From: Lepisosteus oculatus
Taxonomy: Eukaryota; Chordata; Actinopteri; Semionotiformes; Lepisosteidae
Length of the DNA stretch: 64,000 bases
Assembly (NCBI RefSeq): GCF_040954835.1
Contig: NC_090709.1
Location: forward strand, 44,090,490 to 44,154,489
Direction: 5' to 3'
In this document: positions 11,901-24,352 of the stretch, in pieces
Layout of the letters: each line of letters starts with the position of its first letter
Numbering within the stretch: the first letter of the stretch is position 1
Made by a program: the position numbers and the translations under genes
The notes under the pieces: generated by a model
What the model was told of the DNA's origin: nothing
What the model saw: the letters and a program-made list of their open reading frames with translations, nothing else
The model's database searches: none

Positions 11901-14358
11901 CAGATGCAGCCATTCAAAGTGAGCGGTACAGACACGTACCGCAGGTAAGATGACACGGGGTACCGCGGTGCGTGATTGTTTGACCGACAGGGGCACTCGT
12001 GGTCCGTTGGTCTGTCGTAGAAAGACTTACTGTAAACGTCTTTACTGTGCCCATTGTAGATATTGAATTTTACCACTGAAGGTAAATCTTAGTAGCTGAG
12101 CATAAAAAGAATAGGAGCATACTGTAACGCGTGTGAAGGCCATAAACGATATTAATTTTGGAACATAAACATACAGTACATGGCTGGTCTTGGTACTTTA
12201 AAGAAAAAAATACACACCAGTATTCCATTTCTCCCTAAACATTGTAAGCTTCGAAGTCTTTAACTAACGTGATACTGGAGTCAACAAGCATACTTTTAGA
12301 ATTTGATTAAAAGGGAATATAATATGGAATCGCGTATCTCAAGAATTTAATAACGGTATGATTATATCCGTGTACTGCGGCAGGGCTGTGTAGGGCTGTA
12401 TCGCCTGCCTGTTCATGCGAGCTGTCTTGTAGCCTACTGGTCTAGGTGCGTGACTACCAGCTTGCAGGTTGTGTGTTCAAATCCAGCTGGTGCTGGACCT
12501 TCCAGTTTTATTTATTTATTTTTTAATCGCGTATATGGCGCTGAAATATGTGTGACACACTGGTGGCCTGACACGGTGAGGTGCCCTGGCGCCATATATT
12601 TCATGGATATTATGGAATATAATGGATGGATATCTTAGTTATCTTTCTAGTTCACAGGTTTGCATGCATAATTTAATTTTGAAAGCCACTGAGACATCAG
12701 GTACTACTGTTGTATTTATGAAAAAGAAACAAAACAAAAAACATACTAACAACTGTGCCATCCTACTCCTTAGTTAATACATTTTATTATTCATAAACAG
12801 TTAACATTGTTAGCAAAATATTTTGAATTATATTTAACCCTATTTTTTCTTTAGTTTTGTATTTAACTTATTATATGATAGTCAGACTTAATGTATATTT
12901 GAACAATGAAAATATATTTTCACAAGATTTTACATTAAGCACTTAAAATTAATATGGTTAATAATAGTAAACTGTAACATGCTGTAGCAAGATCGGTTAA
13001 ACTGCGAAGAAAATGCTTTCAGAGAAAATGTTTCAGGTGTGAAGAACATAGATCTCCAATGCAATTTCAACCAAACCTGTTCCCACACACCCTGCCCCCA
13101 CTACCATTAGAATATACACAAACATTTTAGTGTTTCATTCTGAGCAGAAGACCCTCACACCTGAAGAGTGCTGGCTGTGACGAATTAAACCGGTTTTACA
13201 GGTTTCAATCACAGACCATGTGACATAGGACTCAGTAAAGTAACACACAGCGCCACTGGATTTGATAATACCTAACCAAAATCCGCAATATGGAAACAGA
13301 ACCTGTGTGATTGTTGATAGATGATGTACTCGTAACATTTTTTCAAGACGAACTACAACATTTAAAAAATGACTTGTATGTACTTGATATCTCTAATCAA
13401 TCCACGGGTTCCAGCACAAAACAAAAGTAAAACGCATACCGTTTCGCGCTTCTTATTAGTTGCTCAAAAGTAATTTGACCGTATGAAATGCATAATATAA
13501 ACCTAGAAACATATACGTGAGCAGTACTTAAGCACTGTAGTATCGGTGTTAAGACATACCTCTCAAATACTGTAAATGAAGTTAAAAATATCTCAAGACC
13601 GATTCTGGTCGTAATGAAACCATGCAAGGGAGTTTTTATGTCCGTTGCAGTTCTTTTGCAACATGAATATAATTATATCGTTATTAATTTCTTGAGATAC
13701 GCGATTCCATATTATATTCCCTTTTAATCAAATTCTAAAAGTATGCTTGTTGACTCCGGTATCACGTTAGTTAAAGACTTCGAAGCTTACAATGTTTAGG
13801 GAGAAATGGAATACTGGTGTGTATTTTTTTCTTTTCATGATAGGTGTCGCATTTTAAATCATTTTCGTAGTTAGAAATTATGAAACGCCCTGTTAAAAGC
13901 AAGGAAGTTTTTATGCCCGTTGAAGTAAAACAAAATGCCTGACAAAGTATGGCTTGGACAGATTCCAAGTGCTTGTACAAATGTGCTAAAGAAATTATAC
14001 TTTGAGTATACAGCTTGTCCAAAGTCATCCATTATTAATACTATTAGTAATATCTTCAGTAAAGGCTTTGATGCATAAATATTTCTGATAAAGGTAGGTT
14101 GTGTACTTTTGTCCAACTGAGCAATCTTGCTTTCATAAAATATACCAACATTTTAATGACTGATGATTAACATGCTGTAATACACAGTTCAAAATTAAAG
14201 GCTCAAATGCTGTACATGAGACATTAAGCTCCCCCTGGCGGTTTTACAAGGCGACGCCGGATAGTTAGTCACGTGACACACGTGAACCGCGTGATACCCC
14301 GGTGGGCGTGTCGCGGTATGCCGCGAAATACCTCACCCATTTTGAATGGCTGCATCTG
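11901..14358. mobile_element. TIR foldback element, copy 1 (2.46 kb)
   Basis: The element begins CAGATGCAGCCATTCAAA (11901) and ends with its reverse complement (14341-14358). It is preceded by TA and followed by AA, a mutated TA target. Inside, 12204-12375 is repeated inverted at 13661-13831, giving a foldback structure. It contains tRNA-like modules at 12427-12500 (+) and 13195-13256 (-). No transposase is visible, so it is non-autonomous. TA target choice and CAG ends are compatible with several TA-targeting superfamilies; I do not assign one. Confidence 0.75.
12427..12500 (+). ncRNA. tRNA-like module in TIR copy 1
   Basis: The sequence contains an A-box-like TGGTCTAGGTGC and a B-box-like GTGTTCAAATCC about 35 bases apart, as in tRNA-derived SINE heads. 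The arms pair poorly, so it is unlikely to be a working tRNA. A close relative lies on the minus strand at 24282-24352 in TIR copy 2. Confidence 0.5.
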
Positions 14359-14828
14359 AACATCCCCGACATAGAAGGTTGTGGAAGTGACTTAGAGATG
14401 TGCAAGTGCTCACAGAACACAATCCATCTTTTGCATCTTTTAAGTGCTCTTGATTAAACTATGCATAGTAAAACAGCAGTACTGATGATTTTCATGGACT
14501 GATGCACACTTGTTTACAACTCCAGTGATAAAACCTTGTCTGTAAATATTGTAGAACGTAAAAGGGTGAAACAACGCTCCAACCGCAGGAATGGTAACAG
14601 AAAGGATAATTTTCTTATTTAATACGTCCTTTTGAGATGTCTTGTCAACGCACACAGACGTTAGAGCTGAACAAATATTTTGTACACAAGACGGCAGTGC
14701 GATATTAGAATTCCTGTCTTCTTGATGGATTCAGACTCCTTCTCAGAGGTCCATGCTCACCAAATAAGTTTACAGCTGTAGCGGCAATGCTTGTTAATAA
14801 GACAGAATTAAGCATTGCTGAGCTTTCC
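14359..14828. other. Spacer between TIR copy 1 and right inverted-repeat arm
   Basis: No gene, RNA or known repeat is recognised in this stretch. Confidence 0.4.
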
Positions 14829-15178
14829 TAAATGAGGCCCCATCTCACTCTCCCTCTCTGTGGTGCAGCCACTGAGAAAGTATTCATGCAGGCTGATTTA
14901 AGATGTTTTCTTTTGATAAGGGACAGCTCTTAAACGGAGATGCACTTAGCTAAGCCTAACTATCATGATCAATGGTCATCCATTGGCGCCTATCTGTCTA
15001 GGGAGTGCTGAATGGACATCTGGACTGTATTCCTAAGTGTCAGGAGTAAGTGACTCATATCTCACCTTGATCAACCAATCAGGGATTGGCAGGGCGTGGT
15101 AACACCACGTGGGTCTCCAATGCCCGCCAAACTCTCAACCAATCAGCACACATCTGTGTCTTGGTCAAAAAGGGAGCG

Positions 15179-15354
15179 AAGCTCAGATCGGGGCTCTCCT
15201 TGGCCATTTCCGCGCATCCTCAGAGACAATCACGTGACAACTGCTGTTGTCTGCACTGGGACTTGGAAGCTCAGATCGGGGCTCTCCTTGGCCATTTTCG
15301 CGCATCCTCAGAGACAATCACGTGACAACTGCTGTTGTCTGCACTGGGACTTGG
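15179..15354. repeat. 88-bp tandem duplication (2 units)
   Basis: Units 15179-15266 and 15267-15354 are nearly identical, each starting AAGCTCAGATCGGGG and ending CACTGGGACTTGG, and each carrying an ATCACGTGAC motif. The left arm has a single unit, so the duplication arose after the arms separated. Confidence 0.9.
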
Positions 15355-17405
15355 ACTTTGTTCTAAGCGCGAGGCCGAGGATCCCGTACGTACTCAGAAT
15401 TCTACCAACGTGAATGCTCCGCTTGATCAACGGCAGCCTACAGTTGGACCCCCGTCGACAACCTGAATAGCTTATTCAGAAGCAGAGCTGGTCCGGGAAC
15501 GAACCAGCTTCTACCCCGGGCAAAAGAGTGACTTGTGAGGACTTGCGGTCACACTCTGTGCATAGATACTTTCTACTAGCCAGCCGGACTGCTGGTAGAT
15601 CCCCTCGGAGCAACAACTGCCCTGCGCGCCGCGGTTAGATTCCTCCGCCCGTCCAACTCCGAGCTGCACCTCGACTGGTTGGCCGGTAGCCAGAGGACGC
15701 TGGGACAACGCCCATTGGACAACCGCTGGAACCGAGGCTGCAACAGAGCCTGTCAGCTGGTTTGGTGTTCGTGCCTGGAAATTCCAAATCCATACACAGT
15801 GAATAAGTAAACTCCATGTTCTACATTGCGTCTCGAGAATTCAATTGTACCTCAACACAAGTTGTTATCAATTTAATTCATGAGTATTGCATTTACTTCC
15901 GAGTTTAGAGTAACAGTGGGTAATAACACTAATTAGCGATTTGGTAACCGAACGATATATATTGACATATATTCTCTGTTGTGTATCTCTTTGTGTTTGC
16001 ATCTCTTCGACATTATATACCTTGTATATTGATAACCCTCACAGTAAGGTCTGCCACTTGTATCCAGGCAGACTGGTATATTTTTGGTGCACAATTTATA
16101 TTAATCACTGTATCTCGTGTATTGAACCCGTGTGTGTGCGTTGTTAGTTGTTCTGACGATTGATTTTCTAAAAGCCACAACGAACCACCTCGTGATTACT
16201 GCCTCAGTCTCAGTAATTGTCTCAGTAAACCCATCAAACCTCTACACAGCTAAGGAAGAGTAGCTCGGAAAATACCCAACTCAACAAGCGAGTGCGTTGG
16301 TTGCTCTTGCTCTTAATGCAAGGAGCTGTTTTTTATTTTGCATTAATTATTATTAACCAGAAACAGCTGCACAACTGGTCGCATTTGTGATTGTCACTTC
16401 TCTGCTTCAGCAAGGTCAATAAAAGACTCTGAAAGTAGTAGAGAAAAACTGAATTAAAATCATATTAGCAATTCTGAGCGATATCTGCATACAGGCAATC
16501 CAATAAGAACGTTGAAATCTTTGAATATCATCTCTCTATATATTGCACTGCTTTTTACTTGGAGTAAAACTATTGGATTGAAGGGTTAAAATGTATTGTT
16601 GTTATTTGGAGAAATCAATGAACTCGTGATTTTACATGTTTTAAAAGACGGTCATGCGCACAGAAAAAAGACAGTGCTGATTATTTTTCTGGAGACGGAG
16701 CACTGATGACCTGTCCGAGCCAATTGATAAAGCCCACCCAGTGGATACTCTAGCAGAACGTGGAAGAACGTTCACCATTGTAACCAAGGCAACCACAGGA
16801 ACAACATCAAGAAGCACAGTCAATTCCCCATTTAAATCTTTCGTGTAAGGTATGCCATGTGAAAGCATGTAGTAGATCCCCTGATCTCTTTTGAACATGG
16901 ACAAGGTATTTTTGATGGAGCGCTATGAGAAAAGATTTAATAAGCTACTCCTGCCGATGATTCAGCATAAAGAAGTAAAAGCTTCACAAACAAAAGCAGC
17001 TCGCTACCACAGCCAATATTAAATGTACTTGGTGGCACATTACTATTTGCACTGGCTCAAAAGTGGTCTCGGCAGACGTTGTTCCCTACTTTACGTAGCG
17101 CCAAAGAGCATTTCCATTGAGAAAAAAAAAATCTTTCTTGATGTTAAACATAGAGAGCCTGCCTTTTAGAAGTTCTCCCTCTAAACACCTTGTGCAGCCT
17201 CCCGACAGACTAACAAAAAGCGCCTTTTCACCAACTCAATTTATAATACGCCCCTCAAAACTCACAACCGAATAACAATCCATCCATATATTTGTTTTCC
17301 AAGATCCATTCAAGGCAACTTGGCTCTTCGCAAGCAAATCATTTCAGGATGGAAACTCAGTTTAGTCAACTACTGGTGCATTCAGCACACCGCTTGCTCT
17401 CGCTT

Positions 17406-17518
17406 GTCAGGGTGGCCGAGTAGTCTAAGGCGCCAGACTCAAGGACATATATCTTTCCAGCTGGCTTGGGTGTTCTGGTCTCCAAATGGAGGCGTGGGTT
17501 CAAATCCCACTCCTGACA
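17406..17518 (+). tRNA. tRNA-Leu(CAA), intron-containing
   Basis: GTCAGGGTGGCCGAGTAG opens the gene, GACTCAAG contains anticodon CAA, and a ~29-base intron ending before TTCTGGTCTCC follows. The variable arm and T arm (GTGGG-TTCAAAT-CCCAC) precede TCCTGAC and discriminator A. All stems pair, so this copy looks more intact than its inverted partner at 2572-2684. The intron sequence has drifted between copies, as expected for a non-selected segment. Confidence 0.85.
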
Positions 17519-19903
17519 GCTTCTGCTTTTAGCTCTCTTGAATTGTTCCAGTGCTACAGTGAATGACTGAAATATAAAAGCAGCAGAAGAAAGCAAGCAA
17601 CTCAGTGCAATTTGTGAGTATTCTGCACTGTTAAAATGCACAGGTTTTCATACTTTTTGGAATTCGTAGCTCAAGAAGTGACTCCTGTTTCATTTTCTAT
17701 TCACCAACTGGATTTGCATTCCGCCCCTCACACCTCACAACAGAATAACAAACGGCTTCATGTGCCACAGCATTCCCATGTAGATTCGGTTTGCACTATG
17801 AATTAGGCGACCCCGAATGAAATATTTTAGTGTTGGCTCAAATGTGAGGAATTTCATGAACCCTCAAAAAGGAACGCTTGCAGAAAATGCCAGCAATTCA
17901 AAGCCTGTAGGCAGCATGAACAGACCAATTCTGCAATTTCTTTTATCGAGGGCGGTGCTTTCTGAGTCGATGGCTCTGCATTAGAAATGAGAAGTGCTGA
18001 ACTCTAAACACGTTCTTGCCATAACTGCTACTCCTGCTGCTACTCCTTCGTCCTCGAAAAAAGAAAAGACAGGCATGTTTTGAGTCTCAAAATGATCTTC
18101 AGGATCCACAAGAAACATGTAAATTTGATTGATTCCGCAGTATTTTGGATGTACTGTACTTATAACTTCCATCGAAGAGAGATTTCATCAGTTGCATGAA
18201 ATTGAAACTTCCGACTTTTTGTCTGGTATTGAAAATATGTTAAAAAAAAACCATAAACAATTTTCTAACAAACAACTCATGAATTATTGCCAGGATCTAT
18301 ATTTAGCGTTCGGTGGTGATAACACTGCTTATATTGATTGAGTAGAAATCTATGATGTATTGACAGCTTTATCTGAAGCGAGAAGTCCTAGAACGCCATC
18401 TATGAAGTTTTAGGATTCATACCAAGAAATGCCTTTTGTTTCCCACCCCAACTGCTGCTTTTGCATTACACATTATGTGAACGTTACCAGTTTTGGTAGC
18501 TTCTGGGCATGATTAAACTGAAACTGAAACTTATTATAAAATTCTTAAATCAGGACTAATTTTAATATCAAATGAAATTACTATAGAAGAAAAGGTTTAA
18601 CTGAAATATGATATGCAAGCCTGAAAAATAGAACAATTCAATTTATACAGATGCAGCCATTCAAAGTGCCCGGTACAGATACGTACTGGAGGTAATTGGC
18701 TACGGCGTCGCGCATTTTGGCGGAATATGACGCAAGATGACGCGGGGTACCGCGGTACGTGATTGGTTGACCGACAGGGGCACTCTTGGTCTGTTGGTCT
18801 GTTGTAGAAAAATTTACTGTAAACGTCTTTACTGTGCCCGTTGTAGTATTGAATATTCATATGGAATTTTACCACCGAAGGGAAATCTTAATAGCTGAGC
18901 ATAAAAAGAATAGGAGCATACTGTAAGGCGTGTGAAGGCCATAAACAATATTAATTTTGGAACATAAACATACAGTATATGGCTGGTCTCGGTACTTTAA
19001 AGAAAACATACACGAAACATGGTTTCATTATGACCAGAATCGGTCTTGAGATATTTTTAACTTGATTTACAGTATTTGAGAGGTATGTCTTGACACCGAT
19101 ACTACGTAAATACTGCTCACGTATATGTTTCTAGGTTTATATTATGCATTTCATACGGTCAAATTACTTTTGAGCATCTGATAAGAAGCGCGAAACGGTA
19201 TGCCCAGGGCGTTTTAGTTTCGTTTTGTGCGGGGACTCTGCTTTAACTATATCGCCGTGGATTGATTAGAGATATCAAGTACATACAAGTCATTTTTTAA
19301 ATGTTGTAGTTCGTCTTGTAAAAATGTTACGAGTACATCACCTGTGAACAATTGCACAGGTTCTGTTTCCATATTGCGGATTTTGGTTACGTAATATTAT
19401 TTTCTAATTTCACGTTGTGAATATATGATTTGGGCAAACAGAGCCGCAAAGAAGTACATTATGGGTTGTTGTTTTTTTTTTTTGCAGTTTTATCTAGAAC
19501 AAGCGATGCTTAAACCTTTGTCTGATTCTTGTGAAACTATCCACACGAGAGTTACCTAGGAGTTGACATCAGTGATGTCACTGATAGGATGTTTCTAAAA
19601 ATCCATCCACTGTAAAACGTCTTCTCCAGTTGTCCTGCATATGTATTTGCTAATGAAGCTGTGTGTTCTGAGCCTGGTTCTCTACATTTCTGTATGAACC
19701 AGCTTAGAGGGCTAAAGCCAGCCTGTGTTTAAATTGAGTGTAAGGTAATTTATGCTTCTAAAGTCATGGTCAGCATTTATTATTGTACTGTGCTGTAAAC
19801 TTGTTCTGTGCCTAATTACATTATTTTATAGCTTTATCAAATCTGTACATTGTCTGTCGATAATTTTTCTGTAGTGCTTTTTCAGCCCTCAGCATGTGAC
19901 TGC

Positions 19904-20011
19904 GCTGGCAGCGCTGTGGGTTAGTTTGCTGATTCCAATGTTATACGGTCTGTGATTGAATCCCATGTAACTATGACTTTATTTTTTAACAAATATTTCT
20001 TTGAAAAAATG
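19904..20011 (+). ncRNA. tRNA-like module plus constant block
   Basis: GCGCTGTGGGTTAGTTTGC (A-box-like) and GTGATTGAATCCC (B-box-like) form a tRNA-like head, followed by the block TTTAACAAATATTTCTTTGA. The same head type with the same block lies in opposite orientation at 54076-54180. The stems are poor, so it is a SINE-like derivative, not a functional tRNA. Confidence 0.5.
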
Positions 20012-21457
20012 AAATGTTTCCCTTGGTCAGAGATTAAATAAAACCTCACTCGCACCAAACAAATTTATATTTCTAAATATCACAACATGATCGAATTTAA
20101 GTATTTTTAATAACAATGAATAGTCACCTATGCGTTACAAAATAAACATTTATATTGATTTGAATCGCGTTTTGATTTAAGTCGTAAACGCGTGTTTAAA
20201 TATATGTGTTTAAAGGCGATATACTGTATAAAAGCACTGATTCTTATGGAATGTGTTCCGCCGGGGATTCAAAAATTTTTTTTTTTTTAATCGCGTATCT
20301 TAGGAAAATCTCAGTATTACTTTGTTCATGCACAAACAGTGGCATGTTACATTTTTAATTTGGGTGTCTCCTCTTGCCAGAAAGCTCTAAATTGCATTTT
20401 GAGTGCGGGTTTTTGACTTTTTCTAAATTGCAACCCATAAATAAACTGCGACACTTTAAACTGCGACACTTATCATTCAACCAGAGCTCGAAATACCACA
20501 AGGACCCTCAAGAGCACAGCAAAGACTGTATTAAAAGACTGTATCACACATAAAGAAGACTATTTTAAATTTCTTGGCGCAGTTCATTGTGCAATTAACC
20601 CTTGTATGTGCTGTCCGCGCTCAAAATGCAATTTAAAAAAAATCAAAAACCGCGCTCAAAATGCAATTTAGAGCTTTCTGGGAAGAGGAGACACCCAAAT
20701 TAATAATGTAACATGCCACTGTTTGTGCATGAACAGGGTTATACTGCTATTCCCTTTGATACCCGATTAAAAAAAAAATAAAAAATGTTTTGAATCCCCG
20801 GCGGAACCAGGCATCCATATGAATCAAGTAACAGGTTTATTCAATGCTGAAAAAAAGAAGAAAGAAAACACATTCCATAAGAATTGACTGAGCTCCGCTC
20901 TGTACCACGCAATGATCCCCCCAGAGTCTTAGTCCCGGGTTATTTGGGTTTTAAGACAGAGGGTAAAAAACTCTCTCTCTGGCTTGACCTCCCCCTCCCT
21001 GTGTATTGTCTGTTTTTTTGTTAACAAGGCTCGCCAGCTAATATGAATCGAAACCTGTCTTTCTAGCTTTTAAAGTCGTGCGAAGTGTAAGCCACAATTC
21101 AAATAGAGAAAAAAGAGCTGACTGGCAAGATTTAAGATGTGGCTGTCAATGTTGGATTAAAAAAAACACATTGCCAGACGTTTGTTGCATTGCTTGAAAA
21201 ATAACTTTATTTCGAGAGACTGGATAAGTATTTCAAGTGTTTTTTTTAACTTCCTGAAAAACAACTAATAATTTAACTATATGTGCAAACGTTTTATGAT
21301 AAGTCACTGTTGTGAATGTCTGTGGACATGTGCTGGCTGGACAGTAGGCTCTACTGTACACAGAGAGGGGCGGGAGGAGTGGACAAGCCGGTACATACTC
21401 TTAGAGTTTGATTAATAGGGAATATAATACAAACGTTGTTTGGTGTTAATGTGTTGT

Positions 21458-21660
21458 TAAGTGTGAATTTGTACCTGTTTCCCTGAGGTCTGGCTTTTTT
21501 TCTGGAAAACCATAACTCTGGTCTTGTCCAGATTGACTGTCGGCGCCCAGGTCTGACAGTGCTGCTCCAGCAGCGCCAGGTTCTGGCACAGCCTCTGTTC
21601 TGTGGGCGACAGCGGGACCAGGTCGTCTGCAAAGAGCAGGAACTCGATTTCCATAATTAA
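21458..21660 (-). pseudogene. Captured LINE reverse-transcriptase fragment
   Basis: The minus strand encodes FLLFADDL, the catalytic F/Y-A-D-D motif of LINE reverse transcriptase, then LALLEQHCQTWAPTVNLDKT and VMVFQKK, typical of the segment after the YADD box in non-LTR elements. Only about 65 residues remain. An almost identical fragment with the same flanks lies at 52230-52440, so the capture predates amplification of the host element. Confidence 0.75.
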
Positions 21661-21923
21661 TGCAGATCAGTAAATCAAGGGACAAAACAATTATTGCACC
21701 CGGCTCCTCAATGGGCTTTGACGTGCTAATGCGTTGGTTTAACAGTCCGGGTGTGGCAAGCCTCTAATGTCTCCAGACTTCGGCAAGAGGCACCCACCTT
21801 TCATTGGAAGCCAATGAACATTCTAGCCGTACATGTGAATATAGCATAAATACACAAAGGGATTGGGTGAGCTCCCATCACAAAAAAAACTGCGAACCTG
21901 CACTACAGCGACCACAGTACAGT

Positions 21924-22961
21924 ATGGAGACCAAGACCTTTTACGGGAAGAGACGGGGTGCTTCTGCCGCCCCAGCTTCCAAAGAGCGAAGGGTAAGCAA
22001 ATACAGCAGACTTCATCTGAAATACGTTATTACAGCGTATATTACAAGGTATTATTGCCGTTTTGAATTTTAAAATGCAATTATAATTATTTCTTTGTAG
22101 CCTGTTCTTCAAGAAAACACCGCACGGGCGAAACGATCTACCACCAGGACAGTAAAAAAGAAAGCGGTAAGACGGAAAAAAAGAAAAGTTTATTTTGACT
22201 TCTGTTCCGCGACTGATGAATACTACTGTGTGACTTTATTTCTTACATGAATTATGTTATTTTGCCACAGGCCGTGGGTCTCTGCTCTCGGCCACTGGCC
22301 AGGGTGCCAACCTGTAGAAGCAGCACCTGTGTGGAGACATTTCGGCAGCAGCGGGAGCAGTACGATGCATTACTGGGGAGGATTGGGAGGCTAGAGTTCC
22401 AGCAGTCAAACAGTTGAGCAGCTGTCTCCCGAAAAGTGCCTCTCCCCGCCGCGCAGGTTGCAATGCCTGGCGGAAGCTCTGCCCCCCGCAGAGCACACAC
22501 CGCCTCAGGACACTCCATCCCGGCCTCTCCGTTCACCACCGCATGGGAATTGGTTGATGCTGTCCCCGTCGTCTATCTCCCCCCAGGAAGCACAGCAGAA
22601 GTCACAGACGCCAGTGGGAAAAATAATTCTCCCAGATGTCCAACTGCTACCCATCACTCAGGAGATGGAGGGAGGGTTGTACTTGCAGTGCATCGGCATA
22701 GACGGGAAAACAAGAGCCGACCGCTACGCCACCCTCATGTTTCGAAATCTTGTGACTTTTGAAATTTACTGGGGGTGGACCACGTCTGTAAATTTTGATG
22801 GGTCCAGAGGCAAAAGTGCCTTGCCTTGCAATCTCCGGGAAACCATTAGTAGCATGGTGAATCGGAGATTCTCAACCCTTACTGCGTGCGACTGGAAAAG
22901 AATTAGTGATCGGATCAACGAAATGCTTCGTAGAAGGAGGTGCTCTTTTCCTCTCGTCTAA
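21924..22961 (+). pseudogene. Spliced small gene with BEN-like C-terminal domain, frameshifted
   Basis: Three exons are visible: 21924-21992 (ATG, donor GGGTAAGC), 22101-22166 (acceptor TTTGTAG, donor GGTAAGAC) and 22271-22961 (acceptor TTGCCACAG). All introns are phase 0. The first ~90 residues are basic, then a short coiled-coil-like stretch (FRQQREQYDALLGRIGRLEF). In that frame TGA occurs at 22415. A one-base shift near 22395-22415 opens a frame running to the stop at 22959-22961, with a Pro/Ser-rich linker and a ~75-residue domain (RYATLMFRNLV, VNFDGSRGKSALP, ITSMV-like helix, WKRISDRINEMLR) whose helix pattern resembles BEN DNA-binding domains. AATAAA follows at 23090. The BEN assignment is by pattern only. 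The frameshift could be a mutation or an unseen small intron. Confidence 0.6.
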
Positions 22962-24245
22962 CAGTCTGTCCACAAACACAACATTCCTGTTAGACAAGAG
23001 GAATGTAAAAAAACAATTACTTTTGTCAATGGAAACCTGTGTGTGTGTGTCTCTCTCTGCTGGATGTCACTCTCACTCTCTGCTGAATGAATAAAAGCAT
23101 TTTTATTAAAAACGCGTTTGCGTTTGTCTGGTATTTACTTTTGTCCCTTTTAACTGTTTTTCCCATCTACGTTTTTGCTTTGAGATGCCACTTTTAAAGG
23201 TGATATGTAAAATAATGTTTTTTATTATTGTTATAGAGAAACATGATCAGATTTTCCCTGGTTCAGAAAAAAAAGATCTAAAGTGCTACATCTAACTTTC
23301 TTAATTCAATGTATTTAAAGCAGTGAACTACTGTAGATGTAACATAACACTCAGAAATACAATCGAGAATAGTTTTGTGGTGTTTGTTTAGATGAAATGT
23401 TCCTAAAACGTATAACGTAACAAAATTAAAGACGATTAAAATCTGTAATCTTTCCACTTGTACTGTATGTCATCGGAAAGTTTCTGCTTTGTGTAAGGAT
23501 GGTATCAAAAAGTAATCTTAAGTGGTGAGAAAGCTGTGCTCAATGTATTTAAGGGACTTAAAAGTAAAAGGAGATGCTTCATATTGCTTGACTAATTTTA
23601 AAAACTAAGTTATAAATGCAGACGCTCCCTCGGTGCCACGCCGGGTGTAAAGATCAAAATATACATTCGTCCCGGGCAGAGGCCGAAGAGCCCGGCTGGG
23701 GTGCGTGGGGAAGAGCAGGACAGGAGTGAAAGTGGTCAGGGCGGGGTTAAGGAAGGCGTACAGTCTGGGCAGGTATAGATTACACTTTTCTAAAACGTAT
23801 TTGAAAAATAAAAACGATTACAATCTAATCCTTCCACGTTTGATCCCAAAATCCCAAGAAAAATAAATCTAAACGGGTAGAAAGCTATGCTGAAAGTTTA
23901 TTAAGATACTTAGAAGACAAAGATACTGTATCAATTTATGTTGCATTAGTCTGATTATGATTAAAAAAACACATAATAAAAAATGAGTTTGCGATTTATA
24001 TCAAAACACGATTTAAATCAATATAAATGTTTATATTGTAACGCATACTGTCCAGCCTCCATTTCTCTATAAAAATTTACTCTATTACACACACACACAC
24101 AATAGAAGCAGGAAGCAGAAGCAGGGACCGTTATCAGAAGGGAAGAAGGTGACTATTCATCATTATCAAAAATGACTTGGAATCGATCATGTTGTGATAT
24201 TTTGAAATATAAAAGTCAATTGATTGTCCATAATATTGCTATTCT
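22962..24245. repeat. 3' region of the BEN-like gene and TIR-family interior
   Basis: An AATAAA at 23090-23095 probably ends the BEN-like transcript. Stretches of 23083-23290 recur in reverse complement at 50060-50260, and 23760-24060 recurs at 53690-53955, so this is shared family sequence. A short CA microsatellite lies near 24089-24104. No other gene is seen. Confidence 0.55.
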
Positions 24246-24352
24246 ATTTTTTCGAAGAAATGTTTGTTAAAAGAAAAGTCCAGCACCAGCTGGATTTGAA
24301 CACACAGCCCGTGAGTTGGTAATCGAGCATGTAGACCAGTGGGCTACAAGGG
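24246..24352 (-). ncRNA. tRNA-like module plus constant block
   Basis: On the minus strand GTAGCCCACTGGTCTACATGC and GTGTTCAAATCC (A- and B-box-like) are followed by TTTAACAAACATTTCTTCGA. The head is closest to the module at 12427-12500, which lacks the block. Confidence 0.5.

Larger units (their letters stand above)
14829..18650. repeat. Inverted repeat, right arm (~3.8 kb)
   Basis: This is the reverse complement of 1411-5157, colinear over the full length. It differs by an 88-base tandem duplication (15179-15354) present only here. The outer end stops exactly at the TA that borders TIR element copy 2 (18651), and sequence beyond the far end of that element does not resume the homology, so the breakpoint and the transposon terminus coincide. 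Confidence 0.9.

Noticed and set aside
22252-22539. Minus-strand ORFs over the BEN-like gene
   Set aside because: Splice signals and the coiled-coil and BEN-like domains are on the plus strand; the minus frames have no signature.
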